Source: Diplonema japonicum
Lineage: Eukaryota > Euglenozoa > Diplonemea > Diplonemida > Diplonemidae
Reading direction: 5' to 3'
Length of the DNA stretch: 64,000 bases
Assembly (NCBI GenBank): GCA_964019335.1
Contig: OZ025747.1
Coordinates: 62,001 to 126,000 of the forward strand
This document shows, piece after piece, positions 10,639-21,200 of this stretch. How positions within the stretch are numbered: the first letter of the stretch is position 1; each line of letters opens with the position of its first letter. Below the pieces are notes generated by a model. The model was not told the origin of the DNA, ran no database searches, and was given only the letters and a program-made list of their open reading frames with translations. The position numbers and the translations under genes were made by a program.

Positions 10639-10703
10639 TAGTCTAGTTGGGGGGGCTTTGCCTTGTACCTAGGCGAAGCGGGTTCAAACCCCACTCCGGC
10701 GGA
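10639..10703 (+). other. tRNA-like Pol III promoter unit (SINE-like)
   Basis: TAGTCTAGTTGG at 10639-10650 resembles an internal A box and GGTTCAAACC at 10681-10690 a B box, at roughly tRNA spacing, followed by a T run at about 10704-10711. The would-be acceptor arms do not pair, so this is not a functional tRNA; it fits a tRNA-derived SINE fragment. Confidence 0.5.
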
Positions 10704-11121
10704 TTTTTTTTAGGCTCACCACAGGGGAGAAACGGCAGCCTAAACCGGTATTTCCGCGAAAGCTTTTCATAAGCTTGTGGGAGTCTAGTTGAGAAAAGTG
10801 CAGTTTTGAGGAAGGACAGCTCTTAACATTGTAAGATTGTTAGTCAGTAAGCATAACAGTCCTGTTCTCTGCACTTCGGCCGTAATCACCAAATACAAAC
10901 GGGTGGAGATGACGAGAAGGTCAAAGAGGGTTCCGTAGGGGAGTTTATAGTTGAAGAGACAGATGCGCGTCTACGCCGTCCACCACAGGGCAACGTACAG
11001 TCCAAATGGCATAGTCATTTGAAAGTGACGTTGCCATTGGGGCAGAAGTTATTTCTGCTTGGAAGGTACTTATGTGGGAATTACGTTTGCGTTGGAAGAT
11101 CCTTGACCCGCGTGCCCTGGT

Positions 11122-11547
11122 TTGATGACCAGCCTGAACGGAACGGAGACTATGAAACAAGCAGTGACGACGACCGGAGAATACTTCCTACTCCTGAGAG
11201 CACACGGGCAACTCGAAGGGAAAGACCAAAGCAAGCCCTTCCAGCCAGCAGAGAACCTCAGACAACGAGGACTCCAGATGGACAGGATCGCGATAGCGGA
11301 GTACAGCCACAAGGAGCTCCACTACCGGGTCCACTACACAAAAGAGGGCAAGAAGTGAGATCTCAGAGCAGACGGGGTGGAAGTGCCATATGCAGGCAAA
11401 AACAAAGGATGGCACCCCAGCCTCATCTTGTACAAGAAGCACAAGACCGAGGAAGCAGGGGAGGGCCACCCGAGGCACAACAGAGGACATGGACAACCTC
11501 CCCAACGCAGCAGCAGCAGCAGCAAAGACAGTAGCGACAACAGAAAG
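11122..11547 (+). pseudogene. Decayed open frame inside the TIR element
   Basis: One frame reads from 11122 to the TGA at 11356 (78 aa, basic) and then continues open after that single stop to about 11548, ending in a Ser-rich tract from CAG-type repeats. The continuity across one stop suggests a formerly longer frame. I do not recognise the product. Confidence 0.35.
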
Positions 11548-11754
11548 TAAAGAAGAAGACATCAGTACCTCCCCCCCCTTCCTCCTCCTCCCTTCCTGCT
11601 GTTCTACTTCGGGTGGATCAAGCGTCTGAAGAAAACAACAGATTTTTCTGGTGACCCTACTCTTCAGTGTACTAGTTTCTTTTCATCATTACTCTGTGTT
11701 GGTCACCGATCACACCAACACCGGCTGAGGAAGACGCAGTACTACTACTAATAC

Positions 11755-12026
11755 TACCTGCTGGAAGTGGTGGCAAACGAGACCAGCTTCTCCAGGACAA
11801 GAGAAACGTACACGACGCACCCCTGGAACAGATAACGGAAGGAAACGCTATGCACACCACCTGAGTGGTAGGAGCTGAAGAAGCACGTGAGCGGGAGCCT
11901 GATGATGAAGCACGGAGAAGACATTATCAAGTAGCTCAGGAAGCTGAAGTGTACGACGGACCGAGGAAGACGAGTCACCACAATGGAACTCGTACTAGAC
12001 TTCGAGAACAGGGAAAGAGGTAGATA
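11755..12026 (+). pseudogene. Relic of LINE reverse-transcriptase C-terminus
   Basis: A single frame with several stops reads YLLEVV, then a TTHPWNR block, ELKKHVSGSLMM and finally VTTMELVLDFENRER. These line up in order and spacing with YLLEVV, AYPWR, SELRRLGASG and VTTLELALDFERE of the intact element at 7348-9324. This is a degenerate relative of that LINE, lying within the TIR element. Confidence 0.7.
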
Positions 12027-12230
12027 AGTAGAGATAAGTAGACAAGGACGTTCCAGAACAGGAACCTCCTTTATCTCATCTCTTATTCTGTGTTTATTTC
12101 ATCACAGTGTTGATGGGCTGAGGCGCGTCGTGAGTGTGTATCGTGGAGGATATCTGGTGTGGAAAGAAGGGAACCTACTCCACCCACTATGCCGGATGCC
12201 TGAGTAAAGATGGGGGGTCAGAGTTTTGAA

Positions 12231-12320
12231 TTCCTGTGTGGTAGAGTGGTTACCGTGCTCACCTGTCAGGCCCCCTTGTTCCAGGAGTCGCGGGTTCGAA
12301 TCCCGACGCAGTGGTTTTTT
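12231..12320 (+). other. tRNA-like Pol III unit with T6 terminator
   Basis: TGGTAGAGTGG (from 12239) is a good A box and GGTTCGAATCC (12293-12303) a perfect B box. The flanking 7-nt arms pair at six of seven positions, and T6 follows at 12315. The anticodon region cannot form a normal stem, and the middle is too long, so it is tRNA-derived rather than a working tRNA. A second B box with its own T6 follows at 12327-12354. Confidence 0.55.
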
Positions 12321-12644
12321 CATCAGGGTTCGAACCCCACTTGCCGTGTTTTTTCCACCGGAGCTGCTTCATTTTGTATAGTACAAAGTAAGGCAAATCA
12401 CCAAAAAAAAATTTATTACAAAAAAAAATTCCATATGTCGAACATTGGGCCCCGGACGCAAATAAATCCATTCCAGCCCTAGAAAAAGCAATTAGAAATT
12501 TTTTTTAGCTCTTCAAAATGCGGGTTCTGGTGGGTCACTTAGCGAATATAGAGCGTTATCTTTTTTTTATCTGAACGCGGTGGAGGAAATAATAAATAAA
12601 TAAAAAGAGGGAGAGGGGAAAAAAAAAAAAAAAGAAAAAAAAAA

Positions 12645-13731
12645 ATGCCCATAAAATTGGTAATGTTTGATTTCGACCAGACACTTGCGTCGATCCATGT
12701 GTATTACCTACTCAGCGAAGGCGTGGGGGGCTGCGAGACGGACGAGGAGTTCACAAAAGAGCAGTTGAAGGTGTGGAGGGACCGGTACGGCAAGGAAAAG
12801 GACCTGGACATGGTGTACGGGGGCACGGAGCGACGGACAAAATTAGCGGAATTCCTTCAAAACCTGAGGGACAAAGGCGTCATCTTAGTAATCGTGTCCC
12901 ACGGCCTGACAAATGTGGTGGCTGAGGTTGTCGAAAAAGGAGGCCTGGGAAAATTCGATGAAATCCTAGGCTGCGATGCCCCTGTGTCAGTAGGGTGCCA
13001 TTGTGTAAAATCAGCGATAGCGAAAAAAATCTCGGAAAAATACAAAATCCCGAGGCAAGAATGCCTCTTGGTGGATGATGATGTGAGGAATCTATCCGAC
13101 GCCACAGCAGTTCTCCCGACGTTGTGGGTGTGGGAACGCGAAGGGCTAACACCTGATCACTTCACACGGATTTTGCATGCAGTTGATGAAAGCAAAGAGC
13201 GAAACGGGTGGTATTCTGAGGGTAAGATCCTTCCCCTCACACAGACCCAGGCTCGTGCTGGTGGAGAATATCTCATCATTAAGGATGCCTTGGATCTTAC
13301 CTCTGCGATAAATCGCTGCAATTCATCCCCCTCACACATGCGTCTAGAACCTCTTAAGATCTTCCGGACCACCCGGAAGGGCGCCGCTTCTTATTCCCTC
13401 CTCTACCCCTCTGTCTCGTATTTGGTGGAGTTCGCACGGATGGCGAAGATTCCCAATTTTCCGACTTGTGTGGCTTATACGGGAAGCCCTGCCCCTTGCG
13501 ATTTCGTCAAGCGAGTGAAAGCAATGAAACACGGGTGTTTTATCGAAGCGTCTGGTGAAATTGTTCCCAACCTCACAGCGGTTTTGCAAGGGGTATGTTA
13601 GAAAAATAAAAAAAAAATTAAAAAAAAAATAGGACAGCGGTATCAAAATGACAAATACCTGCTTTGGAACCATCGTGCGTGAGGATGGTGAAGTGGTGCA
13701 GACATTTCATACATTTGCAGAGAAAAAGTAG
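12645..13731 (+). CDS. HAD-superfamily hydrolase (putative phosphatase)
   Basis: Exons 12645-13592 and 13633-13731 encode 348 aa. The 40-bp intron starts GTATGT and ends AATAG, phase 0; without it the frame stops two codons later. HAD motifs are in order: motif I DFDQT at residues 8-12 with the nucleophile Asp and acid-base Asp, motif II IVSHG at about 87-91, a Lys-bearing segment (VKSAIAKKI, about 124) and motif IV LLVDDD at about 144-149. The second half (about 190-348) is not a standard HAD cap and I do not recognise it. The family usually hydrolyses phosphate esters; substrate is unknown. Start follows an A-tract. Confidence 0.75.
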
Positions 13732-14051
13732 AGGGTTGGGGGGGGGGGGGGGGGGGAGTTTGTTTTGTTTTGGTCATTCTTTCTTCCTCTTTTTTTTTCC
13801 CCTCTGTGCTGTTTAGTCTCCCCCCCCCTACTCTTTTTGTAAACGGAATAACCCCCCCCCCCCCCCCTCCCCTTTTGGCAATACTGAGCCGATTGTTGTG
13901 CATTCAGGTAGGGGGGGTTTTTTTTTTCCCCTCCCCCTCAACCTTAGTCTCAAGGTACGGTATCATTACTTAAATGCCCGCTATCGTTTTTCTTCTTCTT
14001 TTTTTTTTCCTGTACAAAGTTCATGGTATCCAGGGTTAAGCGATCGTGAGT

Positions 14052-14092
<41 letters not shown>

Positions 14093-14465
14093 CGGGCCGT
14101 TGCTAACCACTTCGTTCCTATCATAGTGAATTTTTTTGTACTTATGAACCAGAGCCACGTGAGAAACACACAACCCTTAGCTTCAATGAACTAAGACAAC
14201 ATCCACAGCTGCACTACATATGACGGTGTAAGACTGCCAGCGTCTACTTATGATCTCGAATTCTTATTCAATATGGTATTAAAGGTGTCGGTTAACCCTG
14301 GATGCTATGAAAGTTCGGTTTTTGAACCTACTCGAAGGTTCACCCCCCTTCTTTCTTTTTCTTTTTTTTTTCTTCCATTCTTATACTTTCCCCCCCCCTT
14401 GTTTTTTTTTCTAAAAAGAATTATAATTGAAAAAGCAAGGAGGCAAAAAAAAAAAAAAAAAAGAA
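13732..14465. other. Intergenic homopolymer region with outward TTAACCC ends
   Basis: G, C, T runs and no gene. Two TTAACCCTGGAT-type motifs face outwards: 14022-14039 (as its reverse complement) and 14292-14311. These look like ends of piggyBac-type insertions. A T run of about 38 bp lies at 14056-14092. Confidence 0.45.
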
Positions 14466-14660
14466 ATGGACGGAAGACCAGTCTCGCCAGAACTCGAAAG
14501 CTGGGTGATCCAGGGGCCTCTCAGGGCATCTATGAAAAGTCAACGCCACGCATCTGCCATAGACCTCCTGCTCATAGCCGCGAAAGGACAAGGGCTGCAG
14601 GTAGGTGAGAAGGAACAATCTGTATTGGACTGCTTGCAGCTAGCTATAGTTGAAGCATGA
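14466..14660 (+). CDS. Small hypothetical protein
   Basis: 64 aa, starting MDGRPVSPELESW directly behind a pure A-run, the same context as the confident genes here. Composition is protein-like, with a helical C-terminus (SVLDCLQLAIVEA). A possible intron (CAG|GTAGGTGAG ... TTGCAG) would shorten it. I do not recognise it. Size and context alone support it. Confidence 0.45.
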   Translation: MDGRPVSPELESWVIQGPLRASMKSQRHASAIDLLLIAAKGQGLQVGEKEQSVLDCLQLAIVEA

Positions 14661-14981
14661 TGTCAGGGCCACTACACCCAATACAAGAAATATTTTAAAC
14701 AACATTTTTTTTTTTCTCTTCTTCTTTCTTTTTTAAACCCTCTCTCTTTCCAGTGAGAGGACGCAATATTATTCTTTTTTTTTTCCGGCCATGGAATTTG
14801 TGTTGTAAGTTTGTGGACACCCTGGAGCATCAAAAAAAAAAAGTTAATTTTTTTTTTTGAACGGCTTACCTACTCATTGTTATAAGTCCCTTTTCTCTCT
14901 CTCCGCTTTGCCATTCCTCCCCGCCGCCATAAGCCATAACCTTTGCTTCTTCTTTCTCCCCCCCCCCCCCCCCCCGCGGAT

Positions 14982-15242
14982 TTAACCCTTATGCTACCAG
15001 CTGGTTCTGTAGGAGCAGTTAATGTGGGATTTCTTTTTTTTTCCCTCTCGGGCGAGCAACTGTACCAAGGCACAGGCACAGGCAGACCTCTTAAAACGAG
15101 GGCAACGTGGACGGCGTTTCACGTCGCCGTGTCTGGGAGGTGGTGGCGCAAAAGTAAGATAGTTAAGGTTAACCTTAAGCTCCAGGTAAAATCGGAAAAA
15201 TCCAAAAATCAATTAACCCCCCTGGGTAGTATAAGGGTTTAA
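14982..15242. mobile_element. TTAA-flanked MITE, family 1 (copy A)
   Basis: TTAA followed by CCCTTATGCTACCAG at the left, and CTGGGTAGTATAAGGGT followed by TTAA at the right. TTAA targets and CC-starting inverted ends are the hallmark of piggyBac-type elements. About 60 bp next to the right end match, in inverse orientation, the left end of the copy at 58331. A perfect palindrome TTAAGGTTAACCTTAA lies inside at 15163-15178. No coding capacity. Confidence 0.7.
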
Positions 15243-15404
15243 AAAAAAAAAATGATAAGGAAAGTAAACACGCGTAACCAACACAACATTGTCGAGAGCG
15301 CCCTTTTCTCTTTTTTTTTTTTTTTTTTTATCTTCAGGGTTGAGCTGCACACCGCCGGGCGCAACCAAACTGGCCTCCTTTATCTCTTACATGAGCCCGT
15401 CCGG

Positions 15405-15438
<34 letters not shown>

Positions 15439-15693
15439 AATACCTTCCCACCTTTTTGGTGATCAAGCTCAGACGCGGGTTTTTTCTGCAGGAGGGTCAT
15501 TTGTTGATATTTTTTGCCAGACGGACTCATATATATTTTTTTTCCCCCCTTTTTTTTTTTTTTTTTTTTTTTTGTTTCCCCCTTCAAAATCCTCTCTTCG
15601 TTTTGTGTTGCGTTATTCGCGATATTTAAAAAAAAAAGGAAAAAAAAAATGATTTGTATTTTAGCTTCCTTATGCGGGTTTAGGTTCCCTCTC

Positions 15694-15731
<38 letters not shown>

Positions 15732-15733
15732 CA

Positions 15734-15990
15734 GGTGGTGGGGATAACATGGAAATATAAAGAAGTTACATCAGATGTGTTGTTCGCTGTTGACCTCCCC
15801 GTCGGTCATCACCGGTAGCGCCCAAGTGGAAGAAGCAGATGCTCTGGGTGGCGAATAGGCAGCAAACTACACGGGCTCAGAATCTTGGTTACCCGGGGCG
15901 CCCCGGCTGGGGTTGAGCTGCACACCGCACGCATTAAGGACACGACGCGGAACGCAGAAGAAGCTACAGCTAGGCCGAGGTGCGCCCCCT
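15734..15990. repeat. Dispersed repeat, long copy
   Basis: Matches 47488-47672 in the same orientation over most of its length, including TACATCAGATGTGTTGTTCGC, split here as TACATCAGATGTG and TTGTTCGCTGT, the block GTCGGTCATCACCGGTAGCG, and GCATTAAGGACACGAC near the end. This copy has two extra internal segments that the other lacks. No coding frame is shared. Confidence 0.75.
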
Positions 15991-16794
15991 GCCCCCACCG
16001 GCTTCCTTTAAATCATCGAGTTTTTTTTTTTTTTTTTTTTTTTTGTCTCTCCTTTCTTGCCTTTGTACCAATATCAATGTGGGCTTGGGCTCGGCCATTT
16101 AGTTTTGGGCTCTTTTGGAAAACCCGAGCAAGCTCTCTTACGTAAAAACATCATGCTTTCAGAATTTATCCACAAGCAAAAAAAAAAAAAAAAAATCTTT
16201 TATACACATTTCCTTACACCGCTGACTGAGCAGGATGGAACTCCTTCCTTCTAGATGCTAGTCTCTCAGCCGGGCTGTGTGTCACAAACCAACTCTTTTT
16301 CATTTTTATCTTCCTGCACACCTAGGCATCTCTCTCTCTCTTTTTTCCCTTTCAAAGTTGCCCTGGGGTGTGTTTGTGCTTTTTTTTTTTCCTTCTCTTC
16401 CCATATTATTTTGCGTCTTTTTGGAAATTTTGTTATTTAACGTGTCTAGGGAGGGGAAAAAAGAAACAAAAAAGGGGGGGGGGGGGGAACCCCTTCGTGA
16501 ATTCTTAACAAAATTTATTTTTGGCCAAGCTTTGTTTTAAAATACCCCCCCCCCATCAGTGAAAGTCTATTTTTTGCTGAGAAAATCCCAGACAACCCCT
16601 CCCCATTCCAACAACTTAGTTTTTAAACAGCCCGTCGACTGTTTGTTTTTTTTTTTAAGGCGATCCTGTCACATACTGCAGGTTCCCTTCAAAGACACCT
16701 TTTTTTTTTTTTTTTACACTACCCCTGGTCCCCGACTCGCCTCAACAAAAGGACCTGTGGTAAGCCTCCCTACTTTTTTTCTTTTCTCTCCTAT

Positions 16795-16836
<42 letters not shown>

Positions 16837-16925
16837 CCTCCAGGACAGACACCACAAAAGCTGCGGGAGGGCTACGCAAGGCTTTAAAGGCAACAATACA
16901 AAAAAAAAAAAAAATAATAATAACC

Positions 16926-18083
16926 ATGAAGGACACCCGGGTTCGTACCGAGAAAAGCATTGTGTACGAAATCCTTTCAGGTGAGATAGAGGGCGTGGCA
17001 GGCGCGGCTATAGGGTATCTTGATGACGCCATGCTCGAAGGGGGTCTGGACAGCGACGTCATAAAAAAAAAATATTTGGAAAACCTTCCGTTCATCGGTG
17101 GGGTGCTGGAGGTGGCCGGCGTGGGGCGGTTGGCAACCATCATCCTGCCCAGGTTCCAATCAGAAGTTTTTGAAGACCAAGAACAACTACTGCTAGAAAT
17201 CGACAAGGCCATACGGTTGTCCGCAAAAATCGGCGCAAAATGCGTCTCTTTAACAGGCCTCATACCCTCCGCCACCTCACACGGAGAAGCTATAAAAAAC
17301 AAAACAAAAACATTTGTAACCACCGGCCACGCAACGACAACAGCGTGCATTGTGCTAAACGTAAGGAAAACCCTTGAGGTAACGTCAAAAACTCTCGAAA
17401 CTTCGACGCTGATAGCAATCGGTTTAGGGAGTATCGGGACGGCAGCCATTCGCTTGTGCTTGTCGGTCCTCCCTCATCCTACCGATTTGGTCTTCATCGA
17501 CGTCAAAAGCAAGAAATCGGACCTCGAATGCCTAGTTCAAGAGGTACAAGAGCGTTTAAACTACTCCGGATCCTTCAAAATCCTGATTTCAGACGGCAAA
17601 ACAGTCCCAAATGATGTATATTCAACCCGAAACGCTGTTATTCTAGGTGCTACCAACGTCGGTGGGATTTTAGACACAAACCGGCTCCATCCGGGGACTG
17701 TAATAATCGACGATTCTGCGCCGCATCTTTTCAACCCGAGTCAGATGTGGGATCGGATGGGGAAAACACATGATGTGCTGGCCACGGAGGCAGGGCCCTT
17801 AACGCTTCCCACGCTTCGAGAAGAGCGTATATTTACCCCAACGAGATGGGTCGGTAGCCCTGATCTGCTTCCCCCTCCTCCCGACCCGTCTATTATCATG
17901 GGGTGTACCTTGTCGTGCCTGCTCACTGCAAATTCATTTGAAAAATTCCCCCCTCAGCTGGGCACCGTTCGGCTGGAAGAAAGCGTGGCACACTACGAGA
18001 AACTGCTGGAACTCGGCTGCACGGGATGCATGCCGAACATCGACGACGTCATGGTTGGGGAGGAATGCTGGAACCGTATTTGA
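16926..18083 (+). CDS. Acyl-ACP-reductase-like Rossmann oxidoreductase
   Basis: 385 aa, one exon, ATG in the context ATAATAACCATG behind an A-run. The order of motifs resembles the long-chain acyl-[ACP] reductase (AAR) family of cyanobacteria: GAKCVSLTGLIPSAT (about residues 103-117), TFVTTGHATTTA (about 130-141), the nucleotide-binding GLGSIG (about 165-170), and VGGILDTNRLHPGTVIID near 240-260. AAR enzymes reduce acyl thioesters to aldehydes with NADPH; relatives are found in bacterial secondary-metabolite clusters. Homology to the family is fairly clear, but the substrate is not; a general thioester or semialdehyde reductase is possible. Such a gene in a protist suggests transfer from bacteria or plastids, which is inference. 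Confidence 0.6.
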   Translation: MKDTRVRTEKSIVYEILSGEIEGVAGAAIGYLDDAMLEGGLDSDVIKKKYLENLPFIGGVLEVAGVGRLATIILPRFQSEVFEDQEQLLLEIDKAIRLSAKIGAKCVSLTGLIPSATSHGEAIKNKTKTFVTTGHATTTACIVLNVRKTLEVTSKTLETSTLIAIGLGSIGTAAIRLCLSVLPHPTDLVFIDVKSKKSDLECLVQEVQERLNYSGSFKILISDGKTVPNDVYSTRNAVILGATNVGGILDTNRLHPGTVIIDDSAPHLFNPSQMWDRMGKTHDVLATEAGPLTLPTLREERIFTPTRWVGSPDLLPPPPDPSIIMGCTLSCLLTANSFEKFPPQLGTVRLEESVAHYEKLLELGCTGCMPNIDDVMVGEECWNRI

Positions 18084-18246
18084 AAAACGACAATTTTTTT
18101 TTTTCTTTTCTTACACTCGGTGGGGGAGTTTACACCCTTTTTTTTTTGATTGAAAATTTTTCCCAATTTCACCCCGCAAAAAAAAAAAAAAAAACAACAC
18201 AAAAAAAAAAAAAGGAGAGGGGGAGAGGGGGAGAAAAAAAAAATAA

Positions 18247-21200
18247 ATGACGTCTTCTTTTGGTGCCACAAATGTAGTGGTTGCCGTGCGGGCGCGTCCC
18301 CTGACGCCGCAGGAGGAGGCGAAGGGTGACAACAACCGTCTGACCCTGGCGATGGACCAAGGGACGAAAACAACCACACTGATGGACCTGAACACAGGCG
18401 CGAAAAAAAAATTCAGATTCGACTACAACTACTGGTCTGTGGGGGACATGGACACCAACGGACATGCCTCGCAGCTCACAATTTTCAACGATCTGGCAGA
18501 AGCACAACTGAAACACGCCCTAAGCGGCTACAACGCATGCATATTCGCATACGGGCAGACCTCTTCCGGAAAAACACACACAATGATGGGACCCCCTTCG
18601 CACACCGACCATTCAAAGTTCTCATCCAACACAGGACTGATCCCAAGAATGTGCGACTCCCTCTTCACTCGTATCGAACAGTCTGATTCAGCGCACACAT
18701 CGATCAGAGTGGAAATGTCGTTCTACGAAATTTACAATGAAAAGGTGTACTGTTTGTTGGACCCGAGCACGAATGGAAGTTTGAAACCACGCGAGGATCC
18801 GAAGGCAGGGCCGTATGTAGAGAATCTTCAAGCCGTGCAAGTTACACATTATCAACATGTCGCGGAGCTGCTCAAGATAGGCAACAAGACACGACACACA
18901 TCCAAAACGAAGATGAACGATCGCTCTAGCCGGTCTCACGCCGTGTTTTGCTTGACAATCACAAAATCGGAGTGGAACAAGGACTCAGGTGACGCAACAG
19001 AGTTCATCTCACGCGTAAATTTAGTCGATCTTGCCGGCTCAGAGAGAACCTCCAAAGCCGGGACAGAAGGCGACACATTGAAGGAAGGGATCAACATCAA
19101 CAAGTCCTTAACATCCCTCGGGATGGTCATCAAAAAACTCGCTGATCTAAACGACCCTTCCGTTCAAGCCGACGGTTCCTTTGTCCCGTACCGCGATTCC
19201 ACTTTAACATGGTTGTTGAAAGACAACCTTGGTGGGAACTCCAGAACGGTCATGCTCGCAACGCTTTCCCCGTGTAAATATAATTACGATGAAACACACA
19301 CCACATTGAGATACGCGGAACGAGTGAAATTGATCAAGAACGCGCCCTCTGTCAACAGGAGGGGTTCGAGCAGGAAAATTATCCGCGATCTTCGGCAGCA
19401 AATTAGATCGTTGCACGAACAACTTGCAACACCACAGCTTGCCTTGTCCACCTCCTACCGATCGACCCCCATCGGGATCTGGGCAACATCCCCTTTCCTT
19501 CAAAGAAAGCCCATCTTGAATGAGCCCTTCATATGGCTGCTTTCTGAAGGGTACACCGTAGTTACATCAACGCCTTCGTACGAGTACCTCAGAACGCAAG
19601 ACGCCCTCCCGTCTGCATCGATGGGTTCCATGACACCCCGTACTAAAAGCCGTAGGAACTCGGCAGGGACTGTAAAGCGTACCCCGTCTTACTTACAGCC
19701 CACGCTTGCATCGGCGTTCAAAGACACAGAGGTTGCAGAACAACTTAAAGGAAGCGATATGATCGGCAAGGATCTAGCTCATACCGTGATGACAAGCACT
19801 GACGAGAATAAACCAAGGAGGCTGAGATCTGTCGACATGGGGGGACGCAAGAGCTCTCGGAAGCGCAGCTCGTCAGGCGGTGTGGGGAAACGTTCGTCCG
19901 TTGCAAAGGACAAGAAACAAGGCAGCGGGAACAACATCGAACCACCCACAGTGGAGATCAAACAAGTCGAAGACAGTGAGGGCGAGGACGAACCCGAAGC
20001 ACAGACCGCCGTCCCCACCCTCAACATCCCAATGGTCAAATGCAGAACCTCAAGCATCCTGGGTGTGAGGCTGTCGTCGTCATCGCTTCAGATCCCCCCT
20101 TCCGTGAACCCTACACCCCGTGATGACGCGTCTTTGGACTCCGATATTGAGACATTCTTTGAAAACCAGCCCGCACCGTGGTCCTGGTCGTACGCGAATA
20201 AAGATGTTCACAGTATTAAAATCGCTGGTATCACAGACCCCGACAATGCGCCGTATGCTGTGTTTAAGTCCACAGGGAGCAGTGTGTCGTTGCTCCCCCT
20301 TGGATCCGTGTACCTCAACGGGAACCTGCTGCCTTGCAACGCCACGACCGTCCTCTCCGGGTCGTGCGAGATACGATTCGGATCCACACCGCCGTTCATC
20401 TTCATGGACCCGAAGGAGGCGCGGACTGTTAACGAGAAGGGTGAGGTCAACGGAGCTGACGTGTTGGAGGAAGCGAGCAAAGAACTGCTCGACGGTAGGC
20501 TGTGGAACGACGGTGTGGGGGTTTTGAACGTACACAGCCCAACACCGGCGGAAGCTATGCTTCAAAAACGTGTCAGAGAGTTGGAGGAGCAGAACACACT
20601 GTTGATGGCGGATCGTAGCCATCAGCAACGGCACCGGGAAGAAGAAGACGAGAGAGCTCCCAAGAGCGTCCCTTCCCCTACACCCCCTTCACTGGACAGT
20701 ATCACGTTAACACAGAACGCAGACTCGTCGTGGACCTTGGTTCCGGGTACGTCCTCTGCCCTACCCCCGCTGACAGCGGAGTCTGCTGGTAAGCTTCTTG
20801 AGCAGATACAAAACAGCTCTTCCTCATTCAAGTCTGGGAGCGGTGGTGCTGGCTTGAAGGTGATCACCACGTCTGACTACAACCAGCTCAAACACGATGT
20901 CATTGTGGAGAAGGCAAAGCTCGAGTCTGCCAAATCGGACCTTGAGATCAATCATCAAAAGGAGCTCCTCAGCGTTGAGAAGGATCTTGAGGTATTAGCT
21001 TTTTTTTTGTTACAAATATTTATCTTTCAAAAAAATGATTTTATAACTATATGCAACTTGTGCCGAGCAAAAAACTTTCGCAGCTTTTTAAAAAACCTTT
21101 TTTGCTCGTGCGAACAACAAAGACATATAGTCATAAAGAATTATTTTTTGTTTCTCTTTCCTCTTTACTTCACACCCCCTCCCCCCCCCCCCCCCCCCCC

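Larger units (their letters stand above)
10278..12558. mobile_element. 2.28-kb element with 30-bp terminal inverted repeats
   Basis: The left end (10278-10307) and the reverse complement of the right end (12529-12558) agree at 27 of 30 positions; the core ATATTCGCTAAGTGACCC is identical. The interior holds no intact transposase. It contains a decayed LINE C-terminus (11755-12026), tRNA-like Pol III box pairs (10639-10690, 12231-12320), a further isolated B box at 12327, and the direct repeat CCATATGTCGAACAT at about 10396 and 12432. It is probably a non-autonomous DNA transposon that has collected other insertions. The flanking T tracts hide any target duplication. The superfamily is not assigned. 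Confidence 0.7.
14661..16925. other. Repeat-rich intergenic region
   Basis: No convincing gene. Contains a TTAA-flanked MITE (14982-15242), a dispersed repeat copy (15734-15990), a segment GGTTGAGCTGCACACCGC at about 15338 that also occurs inside that repeat at about 15912, and a 36-bp segment at 16665-16705 that recurs at about 28079. The rest is T-, A- and C-tracts, including a T run of about 38 bp immediately upstream of the next gene. Confidence 0.55.

Noticed and set aside
12231-12313. A functional tRNA-Asp (GTC in the middle)
   Set aside because: The anticodon stem does not pair and the anticodon region is too long; only the A and B boxes and outer arms are tRNA-like.
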